Assembly (NCBI RefSeq): GCF_014207355.1
Contig: NZ_JACHEF010000001.1
Coordinates: 1,421,241 to 1,485,240, forward strand
Length of the DNA: 64,000 nt
Source of the DNA: Mesorhizobium sangaii
GTDB lineage: Bacteria; Pseudomonadota; Alphaproteobacteria; Rhizobiales; Rhizobiaceae
Direction: 5' to 3'
In this document: positions 1-13,471 of the stretch, in pieces
Position numbering within the stretch: position 1 is the first letter of the stretch
Layout of the letters: every line of letters begins with the position of its first letter
Translations under genes and position numbers: made by a program
Notes under the pieces: model-generated
What the model was told of the DNA's origin: nothing
Databases searched by the model: none
The model's input: the letters and a program-made list of their open reading frames with translations, nothing else

Positions 1-3202
<3,202 letters not shown>

Positions 3203-4299
3203 TGTTCTCCTCGGTCGGCGGCGGCTGGGCCACCTGCTTCTCTTGTTCGTACCCTTAGGTTCAATCGCTGGTTTCAATCGCCGGCGAGCGCACGCGCTCG
3301 CCGAAGCCGTTCGCGCCTGCTATCGGTCCGGTGCGCATCCGCGTATGACGGGCAGGTCTACGAGACGGGCGGGCAAGGCTTGACAGCCTCTTCGTCACGC
3401 TCGATCGAACGGTGCGCCACTTGTCTTCGCTGAGGTGATTGAGGACCCCGCAGGCCCTGCCGGCGGCCAGCTGCGGATGATTGAGGGGTTGACCGAAGCG
3501 GGCGCCCGCGTCGCGGCCGCATCGTTTCATACGCCATATTACACTCACCACAGCCAACTCCCGTAACGCGTGTCTCGAATTCTCGACGACGACTTGCGAG
3601 GGAAGCGACTGCTTGCGAGGGAACATCAGGTTGGGAAACGCCGGCCTTGAGTTCAAGGCGTCACGACATCTTTACTTGCACCCCACCGCACACTCTGTGC
3701 GCCCTCACGCACGAAGTGACTTGCTCCAGACACTCTCTAGGCTCACAAACTGCGCAGACCGACAGGCATCCTGCCCGGTCCACGGCTACCCTCCATGCAC
3801 AAGACATTAGTAAAATCTAAAATTAGCAAGTTGTAAATAACCCTGTTAACAATTTGTTAATTATTGAACACGGGTAACTACTTTTCGGTCGACATCTACA
3901 TGGCGCTCGTGGGCCAAACGCGTCGAAAAATCCGAGGCTTAAGGGTGCCCCCCTTGGTTCGCGTCGTGCCCTCACGATATCGTGACGGAGTTGGCTCGTG
4001 AGCGATCGAGCCGAACGGAGCGCTTGATCGCCGAAGGCTGGTTCAGCGGGACGTCGAGACCCTTGCGGCGGCGGACAGCCCTAGCTAACAATGGATAGCG
4101 TGGGGGTCGCGTTTGCAAAGGAAGGGACGAGCGATCCTTTGCATACAGGTCATGCGAATGGCCGAGGCAGGGGGGTATTGCGCATGGGGCATGAAGGTCG
4201 GACAAATCCGCATCGGAGCGGATCGCTGCCCCAGACGGCACGATGGCATAAAAGTGACCGCCTCGGCCCGCAGTTATCCGGGGAGCAGACAGTCAGCAT
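3203..4299. other. Long intergenic region between divergent loci
   Basis: About 1.1 kb separates the minus-strand surface-protein genes from the plus-strand glycosyltransferase operon. Only low-quality open frames are present: one on the minus strand at 3261-3656 is Arg-rich, with no recognisable domain and no clear ribosome site. Positions 3805-3890 are a distinct AT-rich island (GTTAACAATTTGTTAATTATTG), probably promoter or regulator-binding DNA, including the element at 3823-3841. Confidence 0.6.
3823..3841 (+). promoter_or_regulatory. Shared AT-rich promoter element, copy 1
   Basis: TTAGCAA-N4-TAAATAAC occurs here and again, with identical spacing, at 31472-31490 upstream of the radical SAM locus (15 of 15 defined positions). 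Both copies have a GTTAAC and an ACTTTTC motif nearby. The function is unknown; a site for a common regulator is an inference. Confidence 0.35.
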
Positions 4300-7200
4300 A
4301 TGACAAGCCGCAAGCGCCTCTGCCTCAACATGATCGTCAAGAACGAGATGGCAAATCTCGAGCGCTGTCTCGGCGCGGTTGCAAGCCACATCGACTGCTG
4401 GGTCATCGGCGATACCGGCTCGACCGACGGGACACAGGATTTCGTCAAATCGTTCTTCGCCGCCCGCAACCTGCCAGGCGAGTTGCACGAATTTCCATTC
4501 CACAATTTCGAGCAGGCGCGCAACGCCGCGCTCGATCACGCCTATGCCTCGCCGCTCGCTTATGACTATCTGCTGTTCGACGACGCCGACATGGAGTTGG
4601 TGGTCGAGGACGCGGGCTTCCGCGAGGGGCTCGACAAGCCAGGCTACCGGCTGCTGCAACGCTCGGATTCCGGCCTCGCCTATTGGAACACGCGCCTTGC
4701 CAGGCGCGACGCGGGCGCACGCTACCATGGTGTAACCCACGAATATCTCGACGTGCCCGGCGGCGTGCAAGAACTACGCAGCGCCTGGTACAAGGACCAC
4801 GCCAGCGGATCGAACCGGGTGGACAAGTTCGAGCGAGATGCCAGGCTTTTGCTGGAGGCGCTTGAAAAGGATCCGGACAATCAGCGCTACTGGTTTTACC
4901 TGGCGCAATCCTACCGCGACGCCGGGCGGACGGCGGAGGCCGCGGTGGCTTACGCCAAGCGCGCCGCGATGGGCGGCTGGGACGAGGAGGCGTGGAACGC
5001 CCGGCTGCAAGAGGCGCGCTGTCTGCGCACGCTCGGCGACGAGGCCGGCTTCATCGGCCAAGCGCTTGCCGCGTTCAACCAGCGGCCGCAACGTGCCGAG
5101 CCGCTGTATGACCTGGCGCGGTTCTACCGCGAGAAGGGAATGAACGACGCCAGCGTGCTGTTTTCGGAAGCAGGGCTGGCGGTCAAGCGACCCGAGGACA
5201 TCCTGTTTATCGAGGACTACGCCTACACGACAGGCCTGCTGGAGGAGTACGCGATCGCGGCAAACTACGCGCGCGATCCCGTGCGCAAGGACCGCGGCTT
5301 CGCGGCGTGCAACTGGCTGGCGCTGAACCGGACCATCAGCGATGGCCCCAGGGAACTGGCGTGGTCGAACCTGTTCTTCTATGTGCAGCCCGCCAAGACG
5401 GTGATGCCGTCCTTCAGCGCGCGTCCGGTCGGTTTCACGGCGCCCGATGGCTACCGGCTGTCGAAGCCGTCGGTGACCCTGTGGGGCAGCCAGATCGTGC
5501 TGTTGCAGCGGACTGCGAATTACACCCTGGCCGAAGACAACCTCCAATACGACACGCCGGACGGAGTGCCGGCTCACACGCGCAATTTCCTGCTCCAATT
5601 GAGCGATGAACTCGCCATCCAGTCGGCAAGCGAGATTTTGCCGCCGGCCGACATGCCGGAACCTGCTTTCGACCGGGTTCTCGGATTTGAGGATATGCGC
5701 CTGTTCGCCTGGCGCGATGCGCTGTGGGGCGTCTCGTGCGTGCGCGAACTGACACCGGAGGGTTGGTGCGAACAGGTCATCGCGCGCATCGACGAGGGTG
5801 GCGCCTGCCGGCTGATCGATTGGCACGTACTCCGTCCGGCAGGGCCGCGGGTGCACGAGAAGAACTGGATGCCGCAAGTCAAGCCTCCCACGGCGGAGGC
5901 AGGCGGAGAGAAGCTGCAATTCATCTGTTTCGGTGACTCCATCCGGATAGTGGACGAGCGTGCTGCGACAGTCCTTGAGACGTCTCCCGCGATCGCAACC
6001 CACAAATTCAGGGGAGGAACCCAACTAATCGCTTTTGTCGGTGGTTGGCTCGCATTGATACATGAAGTCCAATGGAGGACTGCCGAGAAGCTACATTGGT
6101 GCATGCATCGGTTCGTCTGGTTCGACGAAACAACCGTTCTGCGAAAAGTGAGCCGTCCGTTCTTCTTCAACAAAAAAGGCCCTGAATTCGCTGCAGGTCT
6201 TGCCTGGCATCCGGATGAAGCGCGTTTGCTGATTTCTTACAGTGTGGCCGACAGCGAGTCCTGGATTGCGACCGTCGATGCGGGGGAGGTCCAGGCCTTG
6301 CTGGAGGATGCGGATAGCCTGCCATCGGGCGTGGCTGACACAGCGTCCAGGCTGACGCTGTCGTCACCGGCCTCGCGGCTCCAGCCAGATCATTCAGCGC
6401 ATACCGCTCCTCCAACCGAAACGGGGATGAAGCCTGACCGTGCTGGTGATGGCGCGGCTGGGGACAGAGGCGAGGCGCTGGTCGAAGCCATCGCCTCCCG
6501 CCGCGTGAAATCAACGGAGGAGTTCTTCTATGAGCTTGCGCCGTTTCTGCGCGACGTCGATTCTCCGCTGGAACGGCGGGAACGATCGCGCCGGTTCGAC
6601 GCGCGGATCAATCCCTTCCTTGGCAGCGACGACACCGCACTTCCCCAGATCAACTGCTTCTATCAGGTGATGTCCGACAAGGCCGAGCATCGTACGCTGA
6701 TTGCCGCCACAACGTCGATGCGAGCGGCAGGGCATCCGGTGCGGGTGTGGAGCTATGCACCGGAGAAGCTCGAATTCCTCATCCCGCATGGGATCGAAAT
6801 CCGCAATGCCGACGACGTCATGCCGCGCGCCTTGTTCGAGCGGATCGTCGCCGGCTCCGAGATCAGGTATTTCAGCGACGTCTTCCGCTACGCCCTGCTG
6901 TACGAGCATGGCGGGCTATGGATGGATTCCGATGTCGTCATGCTGCGGCCCTTCCCCTTCCGCGGCGATCATTTCTTCAATCTGCAATGGCGGGGAGCGC
7001 ACAAGGGCCACTTCATCTGCGGCAACGTCATGTATGCCCAGCCCTACAGCCGCCACCTCAGGGCCCTCTACGAGATTTCGATTGAACGTTTCCACAATGC
7101 CAACGGCAAGGAGTTTGGAGATATCGGCCCCAAGCTGCTGTCTGACTATATTGCCTCCGATAGGGGATCCGAACTGCAAGAATGGGTGTTCAGCCCGATG

Positions 7201-8091
7201 TTCTTCAACACGATCGATTGGACTGAAATCGACCGGTTCGAGAAGCCGATAGTGGAACTGGCTGACTATCTGAACGATGATCGCGTAGTCGGCCTCCATC
7301 TTTGGACGGCGCGAAACGACGCTCAGCCGGGCGGCGAAGGGGCGCCGCTGATCTCTCAGCTGATCAGCCCGCTCGACAGTTTCCCCACGCTCACAAGTCT
7401 CGCCGACCGCTTCAACACCGACAAGAACCGGCACACAGGCAACCACCATTGCTACGCAAGGATCTACGATCGCCTGCTGTCGCCCCGACGGCTGTCCATG
7501 CGGCAGCTGATGGAAATCGGGCTGTGTCGTGGATTGGCGGAAGGCAACCAGACCGAGACGCCTTCGGTCAGCCTGTGGCATAGCTATTTTCCGTTCTGCC
7601 AGGTCGTCGGCGTCGACCTGACCGATTTTTCTCCGCTGAATAACGAACGTTTTAAGTCGTTCGTTTGCGATCAGTCCAAGCTGGGTGAGTTGCGCGGCGT
7701 CGCCGCGAAGCTCGAACCTGGCTCGCTCGACGTGATCATCGATGACGGCAGCCACGCCTCGTTCGACGAGCAGTTGACGCTCCGCGAGTTCTTCCCGCTA
7801 CTCGCCGAGGGTGGTTGGTACTTCATCGAGGACCTCGATTGGCAGCCGCCGGGCGAGGACGCCGGCAAGATCACGCTTACGAAGACCCTGCTGCGGGAGA
7901 TCCAGCAGCATGGTAGCGCGCGCTCGGTCGATCCGCTGGGTGTGAGCGCGCTTGCCGATCAGTTCGCCGAGATCCTGTTCTTCGACAGTCACTATGAGCT
8001 GAATCGGGCAAGGTTGCTCGGTGGCCTGGTGGCTATCCGCAAGGGCGCGTCGGGGCATGTTCATCAGGCGAGGTGTATTACAGCACGTTGA
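4300..8091 (+). CDS. Multidomain glycosyltransferase: GT2, TPR, propeller-like, GT32-like, SAM methyltransferase
   Basis: This is a 1263-residue cytoplasmic protein. Residues 1-180 are a GT2 domain (CLNMIVKNEMANLERCL, then GDTGSTDGTQ and DDADMEL), resembling SunS-like peptide glycosyltransferases. About 185-330 are TPR-like helices (KDPDNQRYWFYLAQSYRDAG). About 340-700 are beta-rich (FEDMRLFAWRDALWG, EKNWMPQV, FAAGLAWHPDEARLLISY), like the propeller region of similar fusion proteins. Residues 760-1010 are a sugar-transferase domain with DXD (LYEHGGLWMDSDVVM, about residues 868-882). Residues 1030-1263 are a class I methyltransferase (LADRFNTDKN, MEIGLCRG, DVIIDDGSHASF). It is the first gene of an operon of such proteins and probably builds and methylates a glycan, perhaps on protein. 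The start is the ATG with GGGGAG some 14 bases upstream; no better start was found. Confidence 0.82.
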   Translation: MTSRKRLCLNMIVKNEMANLERCLGAVASHIDCWVIGDTGSTDGTQDFVKSFFAARNLPGELHEFPFHNFEQARNAALDHAYASPLAYDYLLFDDADMELVVEDAGFREGLDKPGYRLLQRSDSGLAYWNTRLARRDAGARYHGVTHEYLDVPGGVQELRSAWYKDHASGSNRVDKFERDARLLLEALEKDPDNQRYWFYLAQSYRDAGRTAEAAVAYAKRAAMGGWDEEAWNARLQEARCLRTLGDEAGFIGQALAAFNQRPQRAEPLYDLARFYREKGMNDASVLFSEAGLAVKRPEDILFIEDYAYTTGLLEEYAIAANYARDPVRKDRGFAACNWLALNRTISDGPRELAWSNLFFYVQPAKTVMPSFSARPVGFTAPDGYRLSKPSVTLWGSQIVLLQRTANYTLAEDNLQYDTPDGVPAHTRNFLLQLSDELAIQSASEILPPADMPEPAFDRVLGFEDMRLFAWRDALWGVSCVRELTPEGWCEQVIARIDEGGACRLIDWHVLRPAGPRVHEKNWMPQVKPPTAEAGGEKLQFICFGDSIRIVDERAATVLETSPAIATHKFRGGTQLIAFVGGWLALIHEVQWRTAEKLHWCMHRFVWFDETTVLRKVSRPFFFNKKGPEFAAGLAWHPDEARLLISYSVADSESWIATVDAGEVQALLEDADSLPSGVADTASRLTLSSPASRLQPDHSAHTAPPTETGMKPDRAGDGAAGDRGEALVEAIASRRVKSTEEFFYELAPFLRDVDSPLERRERSRRFDARINPFLGSDDTALPQINCFYQVMSDKAEHRTLIAATTSMRAAGHPVRVWSYAPEKLEFLIPHGIEIRNADDVMPRALFERIVAGSEIRYFSDVFRYALLYEHGGLWMDSDVVMLRPFPFRGDHFFNLQWRGAHKGHFICGNVMYAQPYSRHLRALYEISIERFHNANGKEFGDIGPKLLSDYIASDRGSELQEWVFSPMFFNTIDWTEIDRFEKPIVELADYLNDDRVVGLHLWTARNDAQPGGEGAPLISQLISPLDSFPTLTSLADRFNTDKNRHTGNHHCYARIYDRLLSPRRLSMRQLMEIGLCRGLAEGNQTETPSVSLWHSYFPFCQVVGVDLTDFSPLNNERFKSFVCDQSKLGELRGVAAKLEPGSLDVIIDDGSHASFDEQLTLREFFPLLAEGGWYFIEDLDWQPPGEDAGKITLTKTLLREIQQHGSARSVDPLGVSALADQFAEILFFDSHYELNRARLLGGLVAIRKGASGHVHQARCITAR

Positions 8092-8106
8092 GTGAAGGGG
8101 CTTGAT

Positions 8107-9192
8107 TTGAAAGTTGCGGTCTACACCATCGCCTTGAACGAAGCCGCAAACGCTGAGCGCTGGGCCAATTCGGCCGTCGACGCCGACTATCGCATTGTGG
8201 CCGACACCGGCAGCACGGACGACACGGTGGAGCGACTAACCCGCGCGGGGGTAACGGTACACAGGATAGCAGTCCGCCCGTGGCGCTTCGACGACGCCCG
8301 CAACGCCGCAATGGCCCTGATCCCGCCTGACGTTGATGTATGCTGTACGATGGACATGGACCGGTTTCTCGAGCCTGGCTGGCGGGCGAAGCTCGAGGCG
8401 GCATGGACCCCTGAGACGACAGCCCTTTATTGTCAGACGGTCTACAGATCCAGTGTCGAGGACCCGACGCCGCTGCGAAGCTGGCCGGCGAAGAACTTTC
8501 ACCATCGCTGGGGATATCGCTTCAAGCGGGCTGTCCACGAGGCTCTGGTCTTGACCAGAGACAAGGAAATCACCGCGAATAGCAGTGATATCGTCATGTT
8601 CGAGGTGCAGGACCTCGCCAAGCCAACAAGGAGCAGCTACCTGCCGCTGATGGAAGTGGCACATAAGGAAGACCCCGGCGACGCTCAAATATGCTTCTGG
8701 CTCGGACGGGACTTGATGTGGGCCAACCAGCATGATCGTGCCGTCCAACTGCTTGAGCGCTACCTTGCATTGCCGACAAGCACATGGGGCGAAGAACGCT
8801 CCGAGGCAATGCGCTACATCGCCCGCATGCGGCCGGAGCAGAAATTGTCCTGGCTGGACAAGGCCCGGATGGAGGCGCCCCATCGGCGCGAAATCTGGCT
8901 CGACCTGGCCGAAGAGTTCCATGGCAAGGCCGACTGGCTGAACCTGTTCTGGGCCTGCACCAATGGGATCGAGAAGACGCACCGCACCGGCAGTTATCTG
9001 GATGACGCGCATTGCTGGGGGTTTCGACTTTTCGATCTCGGCGCCATTGCGTCGTGGCATCTTGATGTGATGGGTCGCGCCGTCGAGTGGGGGCAAAGGG
9101 CGCTTGAACTGGACATGGGCAATCAGCGCCTCAAGGACAATCTCGATTTCTTCATCCGGCGGCGAGAAGAGGCACGAGTACAAAATGATTGA
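8107..9192 (+). CDS. Family 2 glycosyltransferase with TPR-like C-terminus
   Basis: The sequence opens KVAVYTIALNEAANAERW, then ADTGSTDDTVER and TMDMDRFLEPGW. These are the nucleotide-binding and DXD elements of GT2 enzymes that start with the KIAVYTIALNE signature. The C-terminal half has helical TPR-like repeats (ICFWLGRDLMWANQHDRAVQLLERYL). A TTG at 8107 is preferred: AAGGGG lies six bases upstream and homologues begin at this residue. A GTG at 8092 directly after the previous stop is the alternative. The gene follows the multidomain transferase without a gap and overlaps the next gene by 8 bp, so they form one operon. Confidence 0.8.
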   Translation: MKVAVYTIALNEAANAERWANSAVDADYRIVADTGSTDDTVERLTRAGVTVHRIAVRPWRFDDARNAAMALIPPDVDVCCTMDMDRFLEPGWRAKLEAAWTPETTALYCQTVYRSSVEDPTPLRSWPAKNFHHRWGYRFKRAVHEALVLTRDKEITANSSDIVMFEVQDLAKPTRSSYLPLMEVAHKEDPGDAQICFWLGRDLMWANQHDRAVQLLERYLALPTSTWGEERSEAMRYIARMRPEQKLSWLDKARMEAPHRREIWLDLAEEFHGKADWLNLFWACTNGIEKTHRTGSYLDDAHCWGFRLFDLGAIASWHLDVMGRAVEWGQRALELDMGNQRLKDNLDFFIRRREEARVQND

Positions 9193-11302
9193 GCTGTCGA
9201 CATTGCCTCGCGCGCGGCTATTCACGACGTTCGGCACAGTCATGTATGTCGAGCCCTTCACGGGTGAATTGCGACACGGCCCTGTCGAGAGCTGCCCGGC
9301 GAACGCATTTTTTGAGCCGGGCAACAGTTCGGGAGGCACGAACCGGCAGGGTCGGCTGATCCATGCCGTCGACAGTTCGCATGAACCGATCGCCTGCAAT
9401 CCTGACGTCTGTTTTTCCTTCTCACAGTCGCAACACGAAAATCGGGCAGTCGATCCCACGACATTCGAATTGATTCCGCTGGAGCGTGGTTTGCTGACGC
9501 TGAAATCCGGCACTCTTTTTTTGTCGGCCACGCCTGACGGCCAAATGAGGCTCAGCGCTCCTGTTTGCAGCACATGGGAGCTATTCATCGCTTCGGAGAA
9601 CTGGTGCACTGAGAACCCTGGGGGCGAACTTAGCAATGCTTGGCGCTCCAGTGACCTCGCCTTCGATAGAAGAAGGATTGAGAGTTACATCGTTCATCCT
9701 TCAATACGGGCGAATGCGAACAGGCAACCTCGCGCCGGTAAGATACTGATCTACGGATACACAAAATGGTCGCATGGTCGGGTGTACTATGACCTATGTA
9801 GACACCTGCATGACCGTGGATATATTGTAGATATACTAGACTGGCAGGTAAACCACGCCGATTACTTTCAAAGCATTATCCAATATTATGATCTTATATT
9901 AGCAGCCCCCGACGGCATTTCGACTTTGATCGATGGATACCGCGTTCCATACGAAAAAATCATCGCCATTTCACATCATGAGTTTGACATACGAATGTTG
10001 ATTGAACAGAAAGGGATAGAAGTATTCGACAAGTTTGCTAACTACGGTGTAGTGAGCGAGTATGTTTATTGTGCGTCTATGATGAGGGGGGTATCGAGGC
10101 CTCCCACGGTTGCGCCCCTCGGTATAAACTACGATGAATTCTATACCGATGTCCCAGAGTGCTTAACAACGGTTGGTTACGCTTCCTCCATGTCGGTCAA
10201 GACATTTGGTGTCGAGTGGAAACGTGGCGATCTTGCGGAGGCAGCCGCGCTAGATGCCGGCCTCGCGTTCAGAGTTGCTGGTTCAACCGGAAATCAAACC
10301 TCGTTTCACGACATGCCCAGCTTCTACAAATCGGTAGACGCCGTGGTGACCAGTTCGATCAGCGAGGCTGCTCAACTGCCCGTCATGGAAGCCGCCGCCG
10401 CTGGCAGACTCGTGATCGGCACGCCGGTGGGGCACTTCCCGATGAAAGCGTACCAGGGGGGCGGAGTTCTTGCGCCAATCGAGGCCGAAAAGTTCAAGGC
10501 TTTCACCTCCGCCACCTTGCGGTACTACAAAGAGAACCCGATTGCCTACGTCGATAAGTGTCGCGCCATACAACAAGCTGCCCGAAGTTTCGATTGGCAA
10601 TACGCAATTGGCGGATGGATCGATCTAATTGAGCAAGCAAGATCACCGTCTTCACAGCGAACTCCGAGCGCCGGCGAAGATACCACCAATGAAGAGTATC
10701 AGTTTACAACTGATTGGTTTTCTAACAATATACCGGCCTGGAAGTCGCTGATTGACGAAAAAAAACCCACAAGGATTCTTGAGATTGGGTCGTTTGAAGG
10801 TCGATCAACTTGCTATCTCATCGAGAATTGTTCGAAGATCGGGCCAATCGAGATTTATTGCGTCGACACCTGGGAGGGAGGGGCCGAGCACGACAAAGAT
10901 GCTATGGGCGAGGTGGAACGGCGCTTCGACTACAACTGTGCTCTTGCAAGGCGACGAGCCACACATGCGGCGTCAGTTATGAAGTTGAAGAAAACCTCGA
11001 CCGAGGCACTTTCCGAAATGATTACGCGACGAGATGCGGCGTTCGATTTAGTCTATATCGATGGGTCGCATCAGGCACCAGACGTACTTGCCGACGCGGT
11101 ACTTGCCTTTAAAATGCTTCGCGTTGGCGGTCTCATGATTTTCGATGATTATCTCTGGCGATTGGAACCGGACGGCCAGCAAGATCCGCTGAATATGCCA
11201 AAACCGGCGATAGATGCTTTCGTAAATATTTTCCAACGAAAACTTAGAGTCATGGCCGGATTTCCAATTTGGCAGCTGTATGTCGAAAAGAAGTTCCAAT
11301 GA
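9185..11302 (+). CDS. Glycosyltransferase plus SAM methyltransferase fusion
   Basis: A 705-residue protein. The ATG at 9185 overlaps the preceding stop by 8 bp. Residues 1-165 are an unrecognised beta-rich N-terminal domain. Residues 175-490 look like a GT-B glycosyltransferase (KILIYGYTKWSHGRVYYDL, PLGINYDEFY, then SSISEAAQLPVMEAAAAG, the usual GT4-type acceptor/donor segment). Residues 520-705 form a Methyltransf_24-like domain (RILEIGSFEGRSTCYL, CVDTWEGG, VYIDGSHQAPDVL, GGLMIFDDY). GC is visibly lower at 9700-10150 than in the flanks, which hints at acquired or mosaic sequence. The likely role is transfer and O-methylation of a sugar on the operon's glycan or glycoprotein. Confidence 0.78.
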   Translation: MIELSTLPRARLFTTFGTVMYVEPFTGELRHGPVESCPANAFFEPGNSSGGTNRQGRLIHAVDSSHEPIACNPDVCFSFSQSQHENRAVDPTTFELIPLERGLLTLKSGTLFLSATPDGQMRLSAPVCSTWELFIASENWCTENPGGELSNAWRSSDLAFDRRRIESYIVHPSIRANANRQPRAGKILIYGYTKWSHGRVYYDLCRHLHDRGYIVDILDWQVNHADYFQSIIQYYDLILAAPDGISTLIDGYRVPYEKIIAISHHEFDIRMLIEQKGIEVFDKFANYGVVSEYVYCASMMRGVSRPPTVAPLGINYDEFYTDVPECLTTVGYASSMSVKTFGVEWKRGDLAEAAALDAGLAFRVAGSTGNQTSFHDMPSFYKSVDAVVTSSISEAAQLPVMEAAAAGRLVIGTPVGHFPMKAYQGGGVLAPIEAEKFKAFTSATLRYYKENPIAYVDKCRAIQQAARSFDWQYAIGGWIDLIEQARSPSSQRTPSAGEDTTNEEYQFTTDWFSNNIPAWKSLIDEKKPTRILEIGSFEGRSTCYLIENCSKIGPIEIYCVDTWEGGAEHDKDAMGEVERRFDYNCALARRRATHAASVMKLKKTSTEALSEMITRRDAAFDLVYIDGSHQAPDVLADAVLAFKMLRVGGLMIFDDYLWRLEPDGQQDPLNMPKPAIDAFVNIFQRKLRVMAGFPIWQLYVEKKFQ

Positions 11303-11332
11303 TTTAGTTGCCCCTAGAAGGATGCTTGTGCG

Positions 11333-13471
11333 TTGTCTTTTTGGCAGGACCGGATAGTGTCTGAGCGAGCACTGACAGCTCGCATTCTATGCGCTATTAC
11401 GTTTCACTTCGATCGGTCCCGCCTTGGTTACTTGGCGGAAGTCCTGCGTTCCCTGGCCGAATATCCGGTAGCCGCGATGGACGTCATAATCGTAACGAAC
11501 GCAGTCCACGAAGATGAACTAGGTCTACTCAAGCGCCTTTGCAGAGAAACGCTATCGAAGAACGGGGGGGCGGTCCGCAGTTACGGCGATCTTACTGACC
11601 CTTGGGATCTGACGTGGTGTCACAAGGCGATTATCGCCAGGGAATTCCTCCAGGAAAATCACGGTCGCTACACGCATTTCATCTATCTAGAGAATGACAT
11701 TCGCCTTAGCTTCCTCAATTTTTGCTACTTCGTCGAATTCCGGGAGGCGCTTCGCGGATTTGGGCTGGTGCCGTCGTTCATTCGGGTGGAATACAGTACA
11801 GCTTTTGGTGGCTTCACCTCCAGCGACGTTTTTTGGCCGGTTTACGTGCCGGTTCAGCCCCATGTGTTACTGGGCGACATCGTTCTCGCGAACATGCCAA
11901 ATCCGTACAATCCCATGTTCATCCTCGATCTCGAACTGGGTGCGGAATATGTCCAATCGCCCTCATTCGACCGACAGGCAAGCGGGACAGTATGTCCGTG
12001 GGGTGTGGCGGAGCGGGCTGCTATGGGGCTGTGCTTGGAAAATGTCCCGGCGCCTTTCCAATGTCGCTACGTCGTTCCAATTTGTCAGAAAACAGACGCG
12101 GTTCCGGCCTTTGCATGGGTGTGGCACATGCCAAATAACTATGCCGGCAATCCGCACTCGCCGTTGGGCAAGGTCCGGATGGATCAGATGTTCGTCGGCG
12201 CGGGAGAACTGGGGCAAGACGGCCGCTGGAGCATGACAAATCCCGTGGGAGCCACCACTGGCGATCGGGAGGATGGGAGTTTGCCAACCGCCGATGAGTT
12301 TGCCCAACGTTACCACGTTAGGGTTTCTGGCGGAGCCGACATCGACGCCATAGATACCGACGCTTCGCTGGTAGTCGAGGATGTGCCGGCGTTCCGAGAT
12401 CAGTATTATCTAATTACTCATCACGATACCGTCGTTTTCGCAGATACCGATTTGAGGCTGGTTCGCCACGCACCTTTTGGTATCGCGCCGTGGAACCTGG
12501 TGATTGAGTTGACCGATCAGAAGGGTCGATTGCTGATGCGAGGAAAATCTCCCGGAGAGGTTCGCCAGCTATGGGCCGGGAGATCGGACAGCGATATCAA
12601 CGCACAAATGGGTCGCGCGAACCTCGATTGCGATATTGAGAATTTTTCCGATGGCAGCATCGGTATCCGTGCTGGTGACAACTATCTAGGATCGGACCTA
12701 GATGGTGTGGTTTACAGAAAGAGCTGGTGTCGGGATTGGGAGCGTTACCTACTAGTTAGAGCGGACACGATCGAAGGCCTGGCGCTTCTGCGCCGTTACT
12801 CTTGGTTAAGCCACACCGATCGACAGTTACGCTCCTTGGCCGCGCAGCCCATCGACTTCGGCAGAGAGCGCCCCGCTGAGTCCAGCGCGCTGGCGGCATC
12901 GTGTGCACCAGGAACCGCTGCGTTCCGTCGCAAGATCGCATTCGGGCCAACTTCTCTGAAACTGATCGAAAGGCGCCCGCAATTCGTCTTTGAGCCATGC
13001 AACCCGGCCCTCGGGCAAATCATTCCCGAGCGACTAAGAATATTCGACAGCGGCACGGAAACCCAAAGCGATTTCTCGCTCTTCCGACCGCTCGTCCATT
13101 TCTCGCTCGGAAACGAGGATTCGCAGCTTGAAAAGCTTCGGCATTCTCTGGACTCGTTGAGCCGCCAGACGGGACTTGCCGCCACGATCAGCATTGCGAG
13201 CGCTCAACCCAATGCGCACCTGAGGCAGCAGATTCCGGAGCCGTATCGCAGTGATGCCTTATTTTTGAATCTTGGATCAACCTATGACGACATGACTGGT
13301 GCTTTGGAAGGCATATTCGACTATCATCCTGTGGTTCTTGCGAATGCGGGATGCTCATTTGGTACCGATCTCGAGGAAAACCTCATAAGGCTGCTGCTCT
13401 TGCGCAAGGGAGAATTGGCGCTGGGCCCTGGAATGGCAGCGTACGCAACCGCGCCAAACCTTCCGGCGTAG
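11333..13471 (+). CDS. Putative glycosyltransferase-like protein (712 aa)
   Basis: The N-terminal half (TARILCAITFHFDRSRLGYL, VIIVTNAVHEDEL, THFIYLENDIRLSFLNF) has the layout of a GT-A fold with a D-rich site at LENDIRL. A conserved-looking segment then follows (WHMPNNYAGNPHSPLGKV). Residues 330-500 are beta-rich, and the C-terminus (VHFSLGNEDSQLEKLRHSL, DALFLNLGSTYDDM) resembles a second, perhaps decayed, transferase-like unit. The start is a TTG at 11333 with AGAAGGA upstream at a longish spacing; no ATG is available in frame. I cannot name the substrate. Its position between a GT/methyltransferase fusion and a lone methyltransferase places it in the glycan pathway. Confidence 0.6.
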   Translation: MSFWQDRIVSERALTARILCAITFHFDRSRLGYLAEVLRSLAEYPVAAMDVIIVTNAVHEDELGLLKRLCRETLSKNGGAVRSYGDLTDPWDLTWCHKAIIAREFLQENHGRYTHFIYLENDIRLSFLNFCYFVEFREALRGFGLVPSFIRVEYSTAFGGFTSSDVFWPVYVPVQPHVLLGDIVLANMPNPYNPMFILDLELGAEYVQSPSFDRQASGTVCPWGVAERAAMGLCLENVPAPFQCRYVVPICQKTDAVPAFAWVWHMPNNYAGNPHSPLGKVRMDQMFVGAGELGQDGRWSMTNPVGATTGDREDGSLPTADEFAQRYHVRVSGGADIDAIDTDASLVVEDVPAFRDQYYLITHHDTVVFADTDLRLVRHAPFGIAPWNLVIELTDQKGRLLMRGKSPGEVRQLWAGRSDSDINAQMGRANLDCDIENFSDGSIGIRAGDNYLGSDLDGVVYRKSWCRDWERYLLVRADTIEGLALLRRYSWLSHTDRQLRSLAAQPIDFGRERPAESSALAASCAPGTAAFRRKIAFGPTSLKLIERRPQFVFEPCNPALGQIIPERLRIFDSGTETQSDFSLFRPLVHFSLGNEDSQLEKLRHSLDSLSRQTGLAATISIASAQPNAHLRQQIPEPYRSDALFLNLGSTYDDMTGALEGIFDYHPVVLANAGCSFGTDLEENLIRLLLLRKGELALGPGMAAYATAPNLPA

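Noticed and set aside
3261..3656. 131-residue minus-strand frame in the large intergenic region
   Set aside because: Arg-rich, no recognisable domain, no ribosome site and overlaps the region upstream of the small gene at 2885-3202; possibly a decayed gene but not supportable.
8236..9636. 466-residue antisense frame over the GT2 gene
   Set aside because: No domain and no ribosome site; the sense gene is clear.
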